Shown one piece after another: positions 34,446-42,160 of a DNA stretch of 42,160 nt (the stretch's first letter is position 1; each line of letters opens with the position of its first letter). Origin of the DNA: Algoriphagus sp. Lineage in GTDB: Bacteria; Bacteroidota; Bacteroidia; Cytophagales; Cyclobacteriaceae. Location of the stretch: the NCBI GenBank assembly GCA_023653075.1, contig JAMNXQ010000016.1:1-42160 (forward strand). The letters run 5' to 3'. Made by a program: the position numbers and the translations under genes. Under the pieces are notes generated by a model. It searched no databases. It saw nothing but the letters and a program-made list of their open reading frames with translations, and was not told the origin of the DNA.

Positions 34446-35018
34446 ATGGCTTTTACCTACCGCAAACTGCTGGCTTATTTCTTTAGGGGCTTGTTATTTC
34501 TTACCCCTTTGGCGATCACGTGCTACATTATCTACCAGCTTTTTCTTTTTTTGGATAACCTGATTCCGGTACCCATTCCAGGTATTGGAATCTTGATGGT
34601 GCTGGCTTTAATTACATTTGTGGGGTATTTGGCAAGTCTAATTTTTACCAAACCACTATTCGACTGGTTTGAGCGTGGAGTATTTAAGATTCCTTTTGTC
34701 AACTTGCTGTACACCTCGATCAAGGATTTGATGGGTGCTTTTGTAGGGGAAAAGAAAAAGTTTAACTCTCCTGTCTTAGTCGAAGTGTCTGAAAGTTTGC
34801 ACCGCTTGGGTTTTGTAACCCAAGAAGAGATGTCTTCTATTGGAGCTCCAGGCTTGGTCGCCGTTTATTTTCCTCACAGCTACAATGTATCTGGAAATGT
34901 GTTTCTCGTAAAAAAGGAAAAAATCACGCCGCTCAAAGGGGTCAAAAATTCAGATGTGATGAAGTTTATGGTTTCAGGCGGCGTGTCTCCTATTGAACCC
35001 TCTAAAGAAGAAAATTGA
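34446..35018 (+). CDS. DUF502 family membrane protein
   Basis: 190 residues. Two membrane spans near the N-terminus (RGLLFLTPLAITCYIIYQLFLFL and GIGILMVLALITFVGYLASLIF) are followed by an amphipathic and soluble part with PFVNLLYTSIKDLMGAFVGEKKKFNSPVLVEV and VSGNVFLVKKEKITPL, which match DUF502. The function is unknown in bacteria; plant homologues are membrane proteins. It follows the DUF1080 gene in the same direction after 46 bp. There is no clear terminator before the convergent DUF1569 gene. Confidence 0.92.
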   Translation: MAFTYRKLLAYFFRGLLFLTPLAITCYIIYQLFLFLDNLIPVPIPGIGILMVLALITFVGYLASLIFTKPLFDWFERGVFKIPFVNLLYTSIKDLMGAFVGEKKKFNSPVLVEVSESLHRLGFVTQEEMSSIGAPGLVAVYFPHSYNVSGNVFLVKKEKITPLKGVKNSDVMKFMVSGGVSPIEPSKEEN

Positions 35019-35025
35019 CCATTTT

Positions 35026-35466
35026 TTAACAGCCAAATTGACTTAAGTGGTGATCCATGTGTTTGGCATGAAACCGTTCCCATTCGTCAAAGTTGAGCGG
35101 TCCAAATCCAGGGTGAGGGGTTGACTTTGTTGGGTTTTCTTGGAATAGCAATTGGTAGGCATCCCAACTTTTAATCAGTTCTTCTTTCGCCGTTTCTAGA
35201 TCGGGATAGCGAAGGTCGAGTAAGGTGTCAGGTAGTCCTGGACCTTTGATCCCTTTTGGAAAAGGGAGATCTGTAAATAACAGGGCATGTTTTCCAGCCA
35301 ACTGTTTTTCTGTAGGTACGATTTCAGGTATTTGGATTCTTCCAGCACACATTTTTAGGGTGAGGGTCAAATGTTCCACCATGTGCTGAGGCGTGAGTAT
35401 TCCAAACTTGGCTTCAGTAGTTAGGCTCAAGTGCTGGAGTCGTTGGAGTAGTATTTCTTTATTCAT
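35026..35466 (-). CDS. DUF1569 (DinB-like) family protein
   Basis: 146 residues from the ATG at 35466; an earlier ATG lies in the nrdA terminator hairpin and is unlikely. It shows the DinB-like helical bundle pattern with possible metal-binding histidines in LTPQHMVEHL and HAKHMDHHLSQFG; the latter matches the DUF1569 ending. No enzymatic function is established from the sequence. The gene lies downstream of nrdA on the same strand but behind a terminator, and is convergent with the DUF502 gene. Confidence 0.85.
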   Translation of the reverse strand: MNKEILLQRLQHLSLTTEAKFGILTPQHMVEHLTLTLKMCAGRIQIPEIVPTEKQLAGKHALLFTDLPFPKGIKGPGLPDTLLDLRYPDLETAKEELIKSWDAYQLLFQENPTKSTPHPGFGPLNFDEWERFHAKHMDHHLSQFGC

Positions 35467-35480
35467 CAATGAAAAGATAT

Positions 35481-35509
35481 AAAAAAAAGCGTTTGATAGA
35501 ATCAAACGC
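35481..35509 (-). terminator. Intrinsic terminator of nrdB-nrdA
   Basis: On the minus strand GCGTTTGAT pairs with ATCAAACGC around a 3-nt loop, followed by eight T residues. It lies 30-odd bp after the nrdA stop. Confidence 0.85.
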
Positions 35510-35541
35510 CTTTATTCATTAATGAACTCTAGAATATCGAT

Positions 35542-37941
35542 TTAGCTTCCGCACATTTCGCAGCCCTCTGGATCGTCCAAGGAGCAGGCAATGGCATCTT
35601 GCTTTTGTGTCTTGATGGTCTCTGTTTCATTTGCCTTTTCCATTTTTGGTTGCTCAAGTTGAGACTTGTCCAAGGTAAATTTGATGGCAGAAGTTGCCGC
35701 TTGCGAACGGAGGTAGTACATGCCTGTTTTCAAACCTTTCTTCCAAGCATAGAAGTGCATGGAGGTTAGTTTGCCAAAATTTGGATCCTGCATGAAGATG
35801 TTCATGCTTTGAGATTGGCAGATGTAGGCTCCGCGATCAGCAGCCATTTCAATGATGATTTTTTGAGAAATCTCCCAAACTGTTTTGTAGAGATCCTTGA
35901 TGTTTTGAGGGATTCCAGGAACAGCCTGTACCGATCCGTTGGTCGAAATAAGTCGGTTACGCATGGTATCGTTCCACAATCCCAAATCAATCAAGTCCTT
36001 CATCAAGTGCTTGTTTACCACGATGAATTCTCCAGAAAGCGTTCTTCTCGTGTAGATATTGGAGGTGTAAGGCTCAAAGCACTCGTTGTTGCCCAAGATC
36101 TGAGAAGTAGAAGCAGTAGGCATTGGAGCTACCAATAGGGAGTTGCGCATGCCGAACTTCTTCACTTTTTCTTTCAATGAATCCCAATCGTAACGTCCAG
36201 ATTTAGGAGTTACTCCCCACATATCAAACTGAAGGATTCCTTTGGAAGCAGGACAACCTTCGTAGGTTTCGTAGGTGCCATTGATTTTGGCAAGTTCCAT
36301 GGAGGTTTCTACTGCAGCATAGTAGATGGTCTCGAAGATGTCTTCGTTCAGGCCTTTGGCTTCCATAGAATCGAAAGGCATTCTGAGTAGGATGAAGGCA
36401 TCTGCCAAACCTTGAATACCTAATCCAATTGGACGGTGTCTAAAGTTGGATTTTCTGGCCTCTTCTACTGGATAGTAGTTGATGTCGATGACCTTGTTGA
36501 GGTTGCGGGTAGCCACCTTGGTGATCTCATACAATTTCTGGTGATCGAATCGAAGGACTCCATCTTCCCCAGCCATTACAAATTTTGGAAGGGCAATGGA
36601 AGCTAGGTTACATACGGCTACCTCATCTGGGGCAGTGTATTCAATGATTTCGGTACAAAGGTTGGAAGACTTGATTGTTCCCAAGTTTTGCTGGTTGGAT
36701 TTGCCGTTTGCAGCATCCTTATAGAGCATGTAAGGAGTACCTGTCTCGATCTGAGATTCCAATACTTCAAACCAAAGTTCTTGCGCTTTGATAGTTTCTC
36801 TTGCTCTTCCTTCTTTTTCGTATTTCTCGTACAATCTTACAAATTCTTCTCCATGGCAATCTGCAAGACCTGGGGCTTCGTTAGGGCAGAAAAGAGACCA
36901 GTCTTCGTTGTTCTCTACGCGCTGCATAAATAGATCTGGGATCCACAAGGCGTAGAAAAGGTCTCTTGCACGCATCTCTTCCTTTCCATGGTTTCTTCTT
37001 AGTTCAAGGAAGTCCTTGATATCTGCATGCCAAGGTTCCAAGTAAATGGCAAAGCTTCCTTTGCGCTTTCCTCCACCTTGATCTACGTAACGGGCTGTCA
37101 TGTCGAAGTTTCGTAGCATCGGTACGATACCATTGGAGACCCCATTGGTGCCTTTGATGTAGCTTCCCTTTGCACGTACGTTGTGGATCGAAAGACCAAT
37201 TCCACCAGCAGACTGGGAGATTTTAGCACAGGACTTCAACGTATCGTAGATGCCGTCGATGCTGTCATCCTTCATGGTCAAAAGGAAGCAAGAGGAAAGC
37301 TGTGGTTTTGGTGTGCCCGCGTTAAAGAGAGTTGGGGTAGCATGGGTAAACCACTTTTCGGAAAGTAGGTCGTAGGTTTCAATTGCTGCATCCAAATCTT
37401 CTCTATGGATACCTACTGCCACCCGCATGAGCATGTGCTGAGGACGTTCTACTACCTTGCCATCCAAACGGATGAGGTAGCTTTTTTCCAAAGTTTTGTA
37501 CCCAAAATAGTCGTAGCTAAAGTCACGCTTGTAATCGATCGCCTCATCGAGTTTAGCTGCGTGCTGCTTAATGATTCCGTACACCTCAGTATCTAGGAGT
37601 TGTGCATTTTCTCCAGTCTTGGGGTTGACATAGGTATACAGTCTTTTCATGGTGTTAGAAAAAGACTGGCTGGTGGTTTTGTGCAGGTTGGAGATTGCAA
37701 TACGCGCCGCTAAAATAGCATAGTCTGGGTGTCTCACGGTCAGTGAAGCACATACTTCTGCGGCAAGGTTATCGAGTTCGGAAGTGGTCACCCCATCGTA
37801 CAAACCATCAATTACCTTCTTGGCAACTTCAATGGGCTGGATGAATTTGGGATCTAGTTCATAGCAAAGGTTTTCTATCCTTGCAGTGATCTTGTCGAAC
37901 CGTACGGATTCTCTTCTTCCGTCTCTTTTAATTACTAACAT
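35542..37941 (-). CDS. nrdA: Ribonucleoside-diphosphate reductase alpha (large) subunit, class Ia
   Basis: 799 residues. It reduces ribonucleoside diphosphates to deoxyribonucleotides. An ATP-cone ([25 protein letters not shown]) is present at the N-terminus for dATP/ATP regulation. The core shows the redox cysteine in [14 protein letters not shown], the active-site loop [11 protein letters not shown], and [11 protein letters not shown]. The C-terminal tail ends [14 protein letters not shown], with the CxxC that exchanges electrons with thioredoxin. It pairs with the class Ia small subunit encoded just upstream (60 bp away), so nrdB-nrdA form an operon. Confidence 0.97.
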   Translation of the reverse strand: MLVIKRDGRRESVRFDKITARIENLCYELDPKFIQPIEVAKKVIDGLYDGVTTSELDNLAAEVCASLTVRHPDYAILAARIAISNLHKTTSQSFSNTMKRLYTYVNPKTGENAQLLDTEVYGIIKQHAAKLDEAIDYKRDFSYDYFGYKTLEKSYLIRLDGKVVERPQHMLMRVAVGIHREDLDAAIETYDLLSEKWFTHATPTLFNAGTPKPQLSSCFLLTMKDDSIDGIYDTLKSCAKISQSAGGIGLSIHNVRAKGSYIKGTNGVSNGIVPMLRNFDMTARYVDQGGGKRKGSFAIYLEPWHADIKDFLELRRNHGKEEMRARDLFYALWIPDLFMQRVENNEDWSLFCPNEAPGLADCHGEEFVRLYEKYEKEGRARETIKAQELWFEVLESQIETGTPYMLYKDAANGKSNQQNLGTIKSSNLCTEIIEYTAPDEVAVCNLASIALPKFVMAGEDGVLRFDHQKLYEITKVATRNLNKVIDINYYPVEEARKSNFRHRPIGLGIQGLADAFILLRMPFDSMEAKGLNEDIFETIYYAAVETSMELAKINGTYETYEGCPASKGILQFDMWGVTPKSGRYDWDSLKEKVKKFGMRNSLLVAPMPTASTSQILGNNECFEPYTSNIYTRRTLSGEFIVVNKHLMKDLIDLGLWNDTMRNRLISTNGSVQAVPGIPQNIKDLYKTVWEISQKIIIEMAADRGAYICQSQSMNIFMQDPNFGKLTSMHFYAWKKGLKTGMYYLRSQAATSAIKFTLDKSQLEQPKMEKANETETIKTQKQDAIACSLDDPEGCEMCGS

Positions 37942-38001
37942 ACTCAGGCGAATTTTTAAAGGGGTGGTTTAAGATAGGTATTTTTGGGTATGCAAACTCG
38001 T

Positions 38002-38982
38002 TTAGAAATCTTCTCCAATCGAGAATCGAGCTCCAGTATCTGCCGCTTCGGTGGACTTCATGACGCCAGCTTTCTGGTAGTCACCCACTCTTTTTTCGAA
38101 GAAATTGGTTTTGCCTTGCAAGGAAATCATGTCCATGAAATCGAAAGGATTGGAGCTATTCCACTCCTTCTCACAGCCAAGTTCCATAAGGAGTCTGTCT
38201 GCTACGAATTCGATGTACTGGCACATCAAATCAGAATTCATTCCGATCAATCGAACAGGCAATGCGTCGGTTACAAATTCTTTTTCAATCGCTACGGCAT
38301 CGATGATGATCTCGCGAACGGTCTCTTTTGGAAGCTGGTTATTGACGTGTTTGGTATACAAGTGACACGCAAAGTCGCAGTGCAATCCTTCGTCTCTAGA
38401 AATCAATTCATTCGAGAAGGTAAGTCCTGGCATCAAGCCTCTTTTCTTTAACCAGAAGATGGAACAGAAAGATCCAGAGAAGAAAATACCTTCAACCGCA
38501 GCAAAGGCAATCAAACGTTCCTGGAAGGATCCATTATCAATCCAACGTAAGGCCCAATCCGCCTTCTTTTTCACGCAGTCGATGTGTTCGATGGCATTGA
38601 GCAGGCGGTCACGTTCTACATTGTCTTTGATGTAGGTATCGATTAGTAGGGAGTAGGTTTCAGAATGGATGTTTTCCATGGCAATTTGGAAACCATAGAA
38701 GAATTTCGCTTCAGTATATTGTACCTCGGCTACAAAGTGTTCGGCTAGGTTTTCGTTTACAATCCCATCAGAGGCAGCAAAGAAGGCAAGAATGTGGGAA
38801 ATGAAATGTCTTTCACCATCATTTAGATTTTTCCAATCGGTTAGGTCTTGACTCAAGTCAATCTCCTCAGCAGTCCAAAAGCTGGCTTCTGCTTTTTTAT
38901 AATACTGCCAGATGTCGGCATGTTGGATAGGAAATAAGACAAAACGGTTACTGTTTTCTTGTAAAATCGGCTCGTGCTGCAT
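38002..38982 (-). CDS. nrdB: Ribonucleoside-diphosphate reductase beta (small) subunit, class Ia
   Basis: 326 residues. The R2 subunit holds a diiron centre and a tyrosyl radical. Ligand and radical motifs are visible: [11 protein letters not shown] (first Asp/Glu area), the tyrosine in [20 protein letters not shown] followed by ExxH, and the later [14 protein letters not shown] and [15 protein letters not shown] with the last ExxH. The [14 protein letters not shown] form resembles the eukaryotic R2 type. The C-terminus ends in FSIGEDF, a typical R2 tail that binds the large subunit. It is the first gene of the nrdB-nrdA operon; upstream is a 567-bp AT-rich divergent region. Confidence 0.97.
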   Translation of the reverse strand: MQHEPILQENSNRFVLFPIQHADIWQYYKKAEASFWTAEEIDLSQDLTDWKNLNDGERHFISHILAFFAASDGIVNENLAEHFVAEVQYTEAKFFYGFQIAMENIHSETYSLLIDTYIKDNVERDRLLNAIEHIDCVKKKADWALRWIDNGSFQERLIAFAAVEGIFFSGSFCSIFWLKKRGLMPGLTFSNELISRDEGLHCDFACHLYTKHVNNQLPKETVREIIIDAVAIEKEFVTDALPVRLIGMNSDLMCQYIEFVADRLLMELGCEKEWNSSNPFDFMDMISLQGKTNFFEKRVGDYQKAGVMKSTEAADTGARFSIGEDF

Positions 38983-39054
38983 CGCTCTCTAGTTGTTGTA
39001 ATCTATAATTTGGGATTTTCGGCATAAAATATGCCTTTGGGGCTTCCTCTGAAG

Positions 39055-39080
39055 GAAAAAGCTGTCTTTTCAGAACAGCC
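39055..39080 (-). terminator. Possible leader hairpin/attenuator upstream of nrdB
   Basis: On the minus strand GGCTGT and ACAGC form a 5-6-bp stem with a loop of about 8 nt, followed by a run of five T residues, within the putative nrdB leader about 75-95 nt before its start. It resembles an intrinsic terminator but is short. Confidence 0.35.
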
Positions 39081-39515
39081 GTAGAACAAATATGAGGATC
39101 AAAAAGGGAATAAAAAAGTCTAAAATGTGGCCAAAATCAAGAAAATGACCGATAGTCAAAAGATGTTTAAACTACTAAATATCAATTTATTAATAGCATA
39201 AGTATTAAGTATAAAATCAATCAAATTCAGCAAATTGGCCCACTAGAATAATTTTTAAATTGTGAAAAAAAGTTTTTGAGGGGTAGCACTGACCCTTGTT
39301 TTGAACGATAGTCAACAAAAAAATAGAATCATTATTTTTTGTAAATAATTGAAAAACAAGTAGTTGAAAATCTGATTAATTTTTGATGCAAATTTTTGAC
39401 TTTTGATAAACCGACTCAAGATTCAACCGGATTATCCATTTCTTTAAGCGTTAAAAAGTTGGCGGGAATCTTTTATCATTTTTGGGGAAAGTTTTTTTAG
39501 TTTCAATTCAATTCC

Positions 39516-39523
39516 TATATTTG
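39516..39523 (+). promoter_or_regulatory. -7 element (TATATTTG) of rplU-rpmA
   Basis: TATATTTG matches the Bacteroidota -7 consensus and lies about 27 nt before the rplU ATG, as expected for a strongly expressed ribosomal protein gene. Confidence 0.6.
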
Positions 39524-39549
39524 CACTCCGATTTCGATAAATCAAGAAC

Positions 39550-39861
39550 ATGTACGCAATTGTTAACATCGCAGGAAAGCAGTTCAAAGTAACAAAAGAT
39601 CAGTTCGTTTATGCCCCTAAATTGGCAGGCGAAGCTGGCGCTTCCGTGGAATTTGACCAGGTCTTGTTGGCGGAAGCCAATGGCGCTGTGTCTGTAGGTG
39701 CTCCGCTACTCGCAGGAGCTAAGGTATCCGGAAAAATTCTGGGTCATGTAAAAGGTGACAAAGTGATTGTCTTCAAAAAGAAGCGCCGCAAGGGCTACAA
39801 AAAGAAGAATGGTCACAGACAAGACTTCACTAAAGTAATGATCGAATCTATCACGCTATAA
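39550..39861 (+). CDS. rplU: 50S ribosomal protein L21
   Basis: 103 residues, normal length. The N-terminal MYAIVNIAGKQFKVTKDQ and the C-terminal KKKRRKGYKKKNGHRQDF are hallmark L21 segments; the basic tail binds 23S rRNA. It is followed after 35 bp by rpmA, the usual pair. Confidence 0.97.
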   Translation: MYAIVNIAGKQFKVTKDQFVYAPKLAGEAGASVEFDQVLLAEANGAVSVGAPLLAGAKVSGKILGHVKGDKVIVFKKKRRKGYKKKNGHRQDFTKVMIESITL

Positions 39862-39896
39862 GGCAATCAGCCAAGAAATCATAAACGAATATAACC

Positions 39897-40157
39897 ATGG
39901 CACACAAAAAAGGTGTAGGTAGTTCCAAGAACGGTCGTGAGTCACATTCCAAAAGATTGGGTGTGAAAAAGTTCGGCGGTGAAGTAGTCATCGCAGGAAA
40001 TATCCTAGTAAGACAAAGAGGTACAAAACACCACCCAGGATTGAATGTTGGGGTAGGTAAAGACCACACGCTATTCGCATTGACCAACGGTGTAGTAGCA
40101 TTCAAGAAAAGATTTGATGGTAGATCCTATGTGAGCATCGTTCCTGCTCAGGATTAA
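39897..40157 (+). CDS. rpmA: 50S ribosomal protein L27
   Basis: 86 residues. The N-terminus [20 protein letters not shown] and the block [24 protein letters not shown] are diagnostic. The start is directly MAHKKG, without the cleavable leader known in some Firmicutes. It is in an operon with rplU and is followed by a strong terminator. Confidence 0.97.
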   Translation: MAHKKGVGSSKNGRESHSKRLGVKKFGGEVVIAGNILVRQRGTKHHPGLNVGVGKDHTLFALTNGVVAFKKRFDGRSYVSIVPAQD

Positions 40158-40177
40158 TTCCCCATCCCTAATTCTTT

Positions 40178-40208
40178 AAAACCTCTTCCTCGGAAGAGGT
40201 TTTTTTTT
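40178..40208 (+). terminator. Intrinsic terminator of rplU-rpmA
   Basis: AAAACCTCTTCC and GGAAGAGGTTTT pair around a 2-nt centre, followed by a long T run. Confidence 0.92.
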
Positions 40209-40301
40209 GCCCTTAGCACATCTTTTTGCCTTTAATCAATTTTTTTACTTCCTTTTCCAACTTTTCTCCTACCTTAAAACAAGATATTAATTCAACCCAT
40301 C

Positions 40302-42160
40302 ATGATCTCGTTTCAATCTTTACTTCGAAGTGGTGCACTCTTGCTACTTCTTATTCTAAGTCTTCCCGTTATTGGGCAGCAAATCCCAGATCCCAAAGTC
40401 TATGACGCGGTTCAATGGCGCCTAGTCGGTCCATTTAGAGGCGGTAGAGCGGATGCAGTAACAGGTGTCAAAGGAAATGACAAATCCTATTACTTCGCTT
40501 CTACAGGCGGGGGCATCTGGAAAACTAGCAATGCAGGCCAAACTTGGAGATCTGTGTCCGATGGATTCTTCGGTGGCTCCATGGGTGCTGTGGCGGTATC
40601 TGAAAGCGATACCTCCGTCGTCTATGCTGGCGGTGGCGAAAAAACCGTCCGTGGGAATGTTTCCTTTGGCTACGGGATATGGAAAAGTGCAGATGCAGGC
40701 AAAACCTGGGCACGAGCAGGCCTGGATAAAAGCCGTTTTGTTTCGCGCCTACGCATCCATCCTAGCAACCCCAATGTAGTCTACGCTGCAGTATTGGGTG
40801 ATATTTTTAAGCCAGATGCCACCCGTGGTGTGTACAAGACTACCGATGGAGGCAAGACCTGGGAACAGCTTCTTTTTGTGGATGACATCTCCGGTGCAGT
40901 TGATTTGGTCTTGGATCCCAACAATCCTGAGGTGCTGTATGCATCTACCTGGCAACTGCAACGCACTCCGTACAGCTTGGAGAGTGGTGGACCTGGATCC
41001 AAACTTTTTAAATCTTCCAACGGTGGAAAAACCTGGGAGGAACTTTCTTCCAAAGCAACCTTCCCGAAAGGAGTACTTGGCATTATGGGAATCGCGGTAT
41101 CTCCTAAAAATTCCAACCGCTTGTATGCCATCATCGAAAACGAAAAAGGGGGAGTGTACACCTCCAAAGATGCGGGTCAAACTTGGGAGCTCGTGAATGA
41201 AGATCGTAACCTTCGTCAGCGTGCCTGGTACTATTCCAGAATCTATGCCGACACCCAAAATGAGGAGACCATCTATGTCCTCAACGTGAGCTACCATAAA
41301 TCTACCGATGGGGGCAAAACTTTCAAAGGGGCAAATGCTCCACATGGTGACCACCACGACTTGTGGATTGATCCAGCCAACAACCAGCGCATGATCATCG
41401 CCGATGATGGTGGCGCACAAGTTTCAGAAGATGGAGGAGCAACCTGGTCTACTATGATGAATCAGCCCACTTCCCAATTTTACAGAGTCACTACAGATAA
41501 CAGCTTCCCATATCGTATCTATGGTGCGCAGCAAGACAACTCCACGGTTCGTATCTGTCACCGCAATGATGGTGGAGCGATTACTGAATCGGATTGGGAG
41601 CCTACCGCTGGTGGGGAATCGGGTTGGATTGCCCCAGATCCTCTAGACAATGATATTGTATACGGAGGATCTTACGGAGGACTACTTACTCGTGAAAACC
41701 ATCGAAATGGTACCTCGCGTACCGTCAACGTGTGGCCAGATAACCCGATGGGACATGGAGCAGAAGGAATGAAGTACCGATTCCAATGGAACTTCCCGAT
41801 TTTCTTTTCTCCTCACAACCCGAAATTGATTTACACGACCAGTAACCAATTTCACCGCTCCACCAACGATGGTCAAACTTGGGAGTTGTTTTCTCCAGAC
41901 TTGACTCGAAATGACAAGAGCAAACTTGGTCCTTCAGGAGGTCCGATCACCAAGGACAACACTTCCGTGGAGTATTATGCCACCATCTTTACTGCTGCTG
42001 AATCTCCAGTGAAACAAGGAGTAATCTGGGCAGGATCAGATGATGGATTGGTGCATGTAACTGCAGATAATGGAAAAACTTGGCAAAATGTCACTCCGAA
42101 AGACATGCCGGAGTGGTTGCAAATCAATTCCATAGAGGCGAGCCCCTTTGCCGCAGGCGA
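40302..42160 (+). CDS. Secreted BNR/sortilin-type repeat protein (partial, runs past the window)
   Basis: 619 residues are visible from the ATG at 40302 to the window edge with no stop. A signal peptide (MISFQSLLRSGALLLLLILSLPVIGQQ) is followed by repeated Asp-box motifs such as TSNAGQTW, SADAGKTW, TTDGGKTW, SSNGGKTW, SKDAGQTW and STDGGKTF, which form beta-propeller blades as in BNR/VPS10-like glycosyl-hydrolase-fold proteins. It is probably secreted or surface bound. The start region YDAVQWRLVGPFRGGRADAVTG is typical of the family in Bacteroidota. No catalytic residues can be assigned. Confidence 0.93.
   Translation, partial: MISFQSLLRSGALLLLLILSLPVIGQQIPDPKVYDAVQWRLVGPFRGGRADAVTGVKGNDKSYYFASTGGGIWKTSNAGQTWRSVSDGFFGGSMGAVAVSESDTSVVYAGGGEKTVRGNVSFGYGIWKSADAGKTWARAGLDKSRFVSRLRIHPSNPNVVYAAVLGDIFKPDATRGVYKTTDGGKTWEQLLFVDDISGAVDLVLDPNNPEVLYASTWQLQRTPYSLESGGPGSKLFKSSNGGKTWEELSSKATFPKGVLGIMGIAVSPKNSNRLYAIIENEKGGVYTSKDAGQTWELVNEDRNLRQRAWYYSRIYADTQNEETIYVLNVSYHKSTDGGKTFKGANAPHGDHHDLWIDPANNQRMIIADDGGAQVSEDGGATWSTMMNQPTSQFYRVTTDNSFPYRIYGAQQDNSTVRICHRNDGGAITESDWEPTAGGESGWIAPDPLDNDIVYGGSYGGLLTRENHRNGTSRTVNVWPDNPMGHGAEGMKYRFQWNFPIFFSPHNPKLIYTTSNQFHRSTNDGQTWELFSPDLTRNDKSKLGPSGGPITKDNTSVEYYATIFTAAESPVKQGVIWAGSDDGLVHVTADNGKTWQNVTPKDMPEWLQINSIEASPFAAG

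Larger units (their letters stand above)
38983..39549. other. 567-bp AT-rich divergent intergenic region (nrdB / rplU)
   Basis: No credible gene is seen. On the nrdB side the minus-strand leader holds three small hairpins: GCTGTT.../AACAGC followed by a T-run, a CTTC/GAAG hairpin, and GGCATA/TATGCC at 39021-39035. A 10-nt direct repeat CGATAGTCAA occurs at 39150-39159 and 39306-39315. The rest is very A/T-rich. A TTATCCATT near 39430 is only a weak DnaA-box match. rplU's -7 element lies at the right end. Confidence 0.5.

Noticed and set aside
39424-39440. Possible DnaA box (TTATCCATT) and AT-rich DNA as a replication origin
   Set aside because: Only one weak box match, no dnaA gene or clustered boxes, and the AT-richness is explained by a divergent promoter region.
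38983-39549. NrdR box or cobalamin riboswitch for nrdB-nrdA
   Set aside because: No convincing NrdR-box pair and no cobalamin-aptamer core were found in this gap.
1-42160. CRISPR array, prophage, insertion sequence with transposase, rRNA operon
   Set aside because: No regularly spaced repeats, transposase or phage genes, or rRNA segments were seen; the only repeats are the 36-bp prfC pair, the 57-nt palindrome and minor motifs.

Overview
The window looks like a chromosomal segment of a Bacteroidota bacterium, most likely an aerobic member of the Cytophagales (Cyclobacteriaceae/Algoriphagus-like). This is an inference from gene content (Na+-translocating NQR, OmpA with calcium-binding repeats, DUF4143 ATPase, BNR-repeat secreted protein, eukaryote-like class Ia NrdB), from Bacteroidota-type promoters (TAnnTTTG at -7, often without a clear -33 TTG), and from weak Shine-Dalgarno sequences. 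Nearly all of it is housekeeping DNA with ordinary spacing and many clean intrinsic terminators.

Layout. 1-2050: edge of an unknown gene, a reverse tRNA-His with its own promoter and terminator, and a DEAD-box helicase. 2047-10226: secreted M28 peptidase, glycine decarboxylase gcvP convergent with lipoyl synthase lipA, an outer-membrane-like hypothetical, OsmC, iron-sulfur serine dehydratase and a small membrane protein. 10227-12661: uracil phosphoribosyltransferase and a strongly promoted OmpA porin. 12662-17574: M42 peptidase, hpt, adk, obgE, grpE, dnaJ on the + strand. 17620-22083: envelope cluster of a secreted repeat protein, an ABC-2 exporter pair and an orphan sensor kinase. 22176-25411: prfC, then an AAA+ ATPase module inserted at its 3' end, then a small membrane protein. 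25562-28904: adenine deaminase, cmk, ispH. 29032-33720: nqrABCDE. 33773-35466: secreted DUF1080 protein, DUF502 membrane protein, DUF1569 protein. 35481-39549: class Ia ribonucleotide reductase (nrdB-nrdA) and a 567-bp AT-rich divergent region. 39550-42160: rplU, rpmA and the start of a large secreted BNR-repeat protein cut by the window edge.

How genes work together. GcvP and LipA both serve lipoate-dependent glycine cleavage; OmpA, the M28 peptidase and the DUF1080 and BNR proteins are envelope or secreted functions; hpt, upp, adk, cmk, ade and nrdAB form a scattered nucleotide salvage and deoxynucleotide set; NqrA-E build most of a sodium pump, but its electron-input subunit NqrF is not next to it.

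The most unusual site is 23721-25184. The last 36 bp of prfC (eleven codons plus stop) occur twice, 1398 bp apart, with only two differences, both synonymous. The second copy is followed at once by a terminator. Between the copies lie a second terminator, a perfect 57-nt palindrome made of four 10-bp units that ends exactly at a start codon, and a DUF4143 ATPase gene with a nuclease-like motif. This looks like a small gene-end-restoring insertion module; that reading is my inference.
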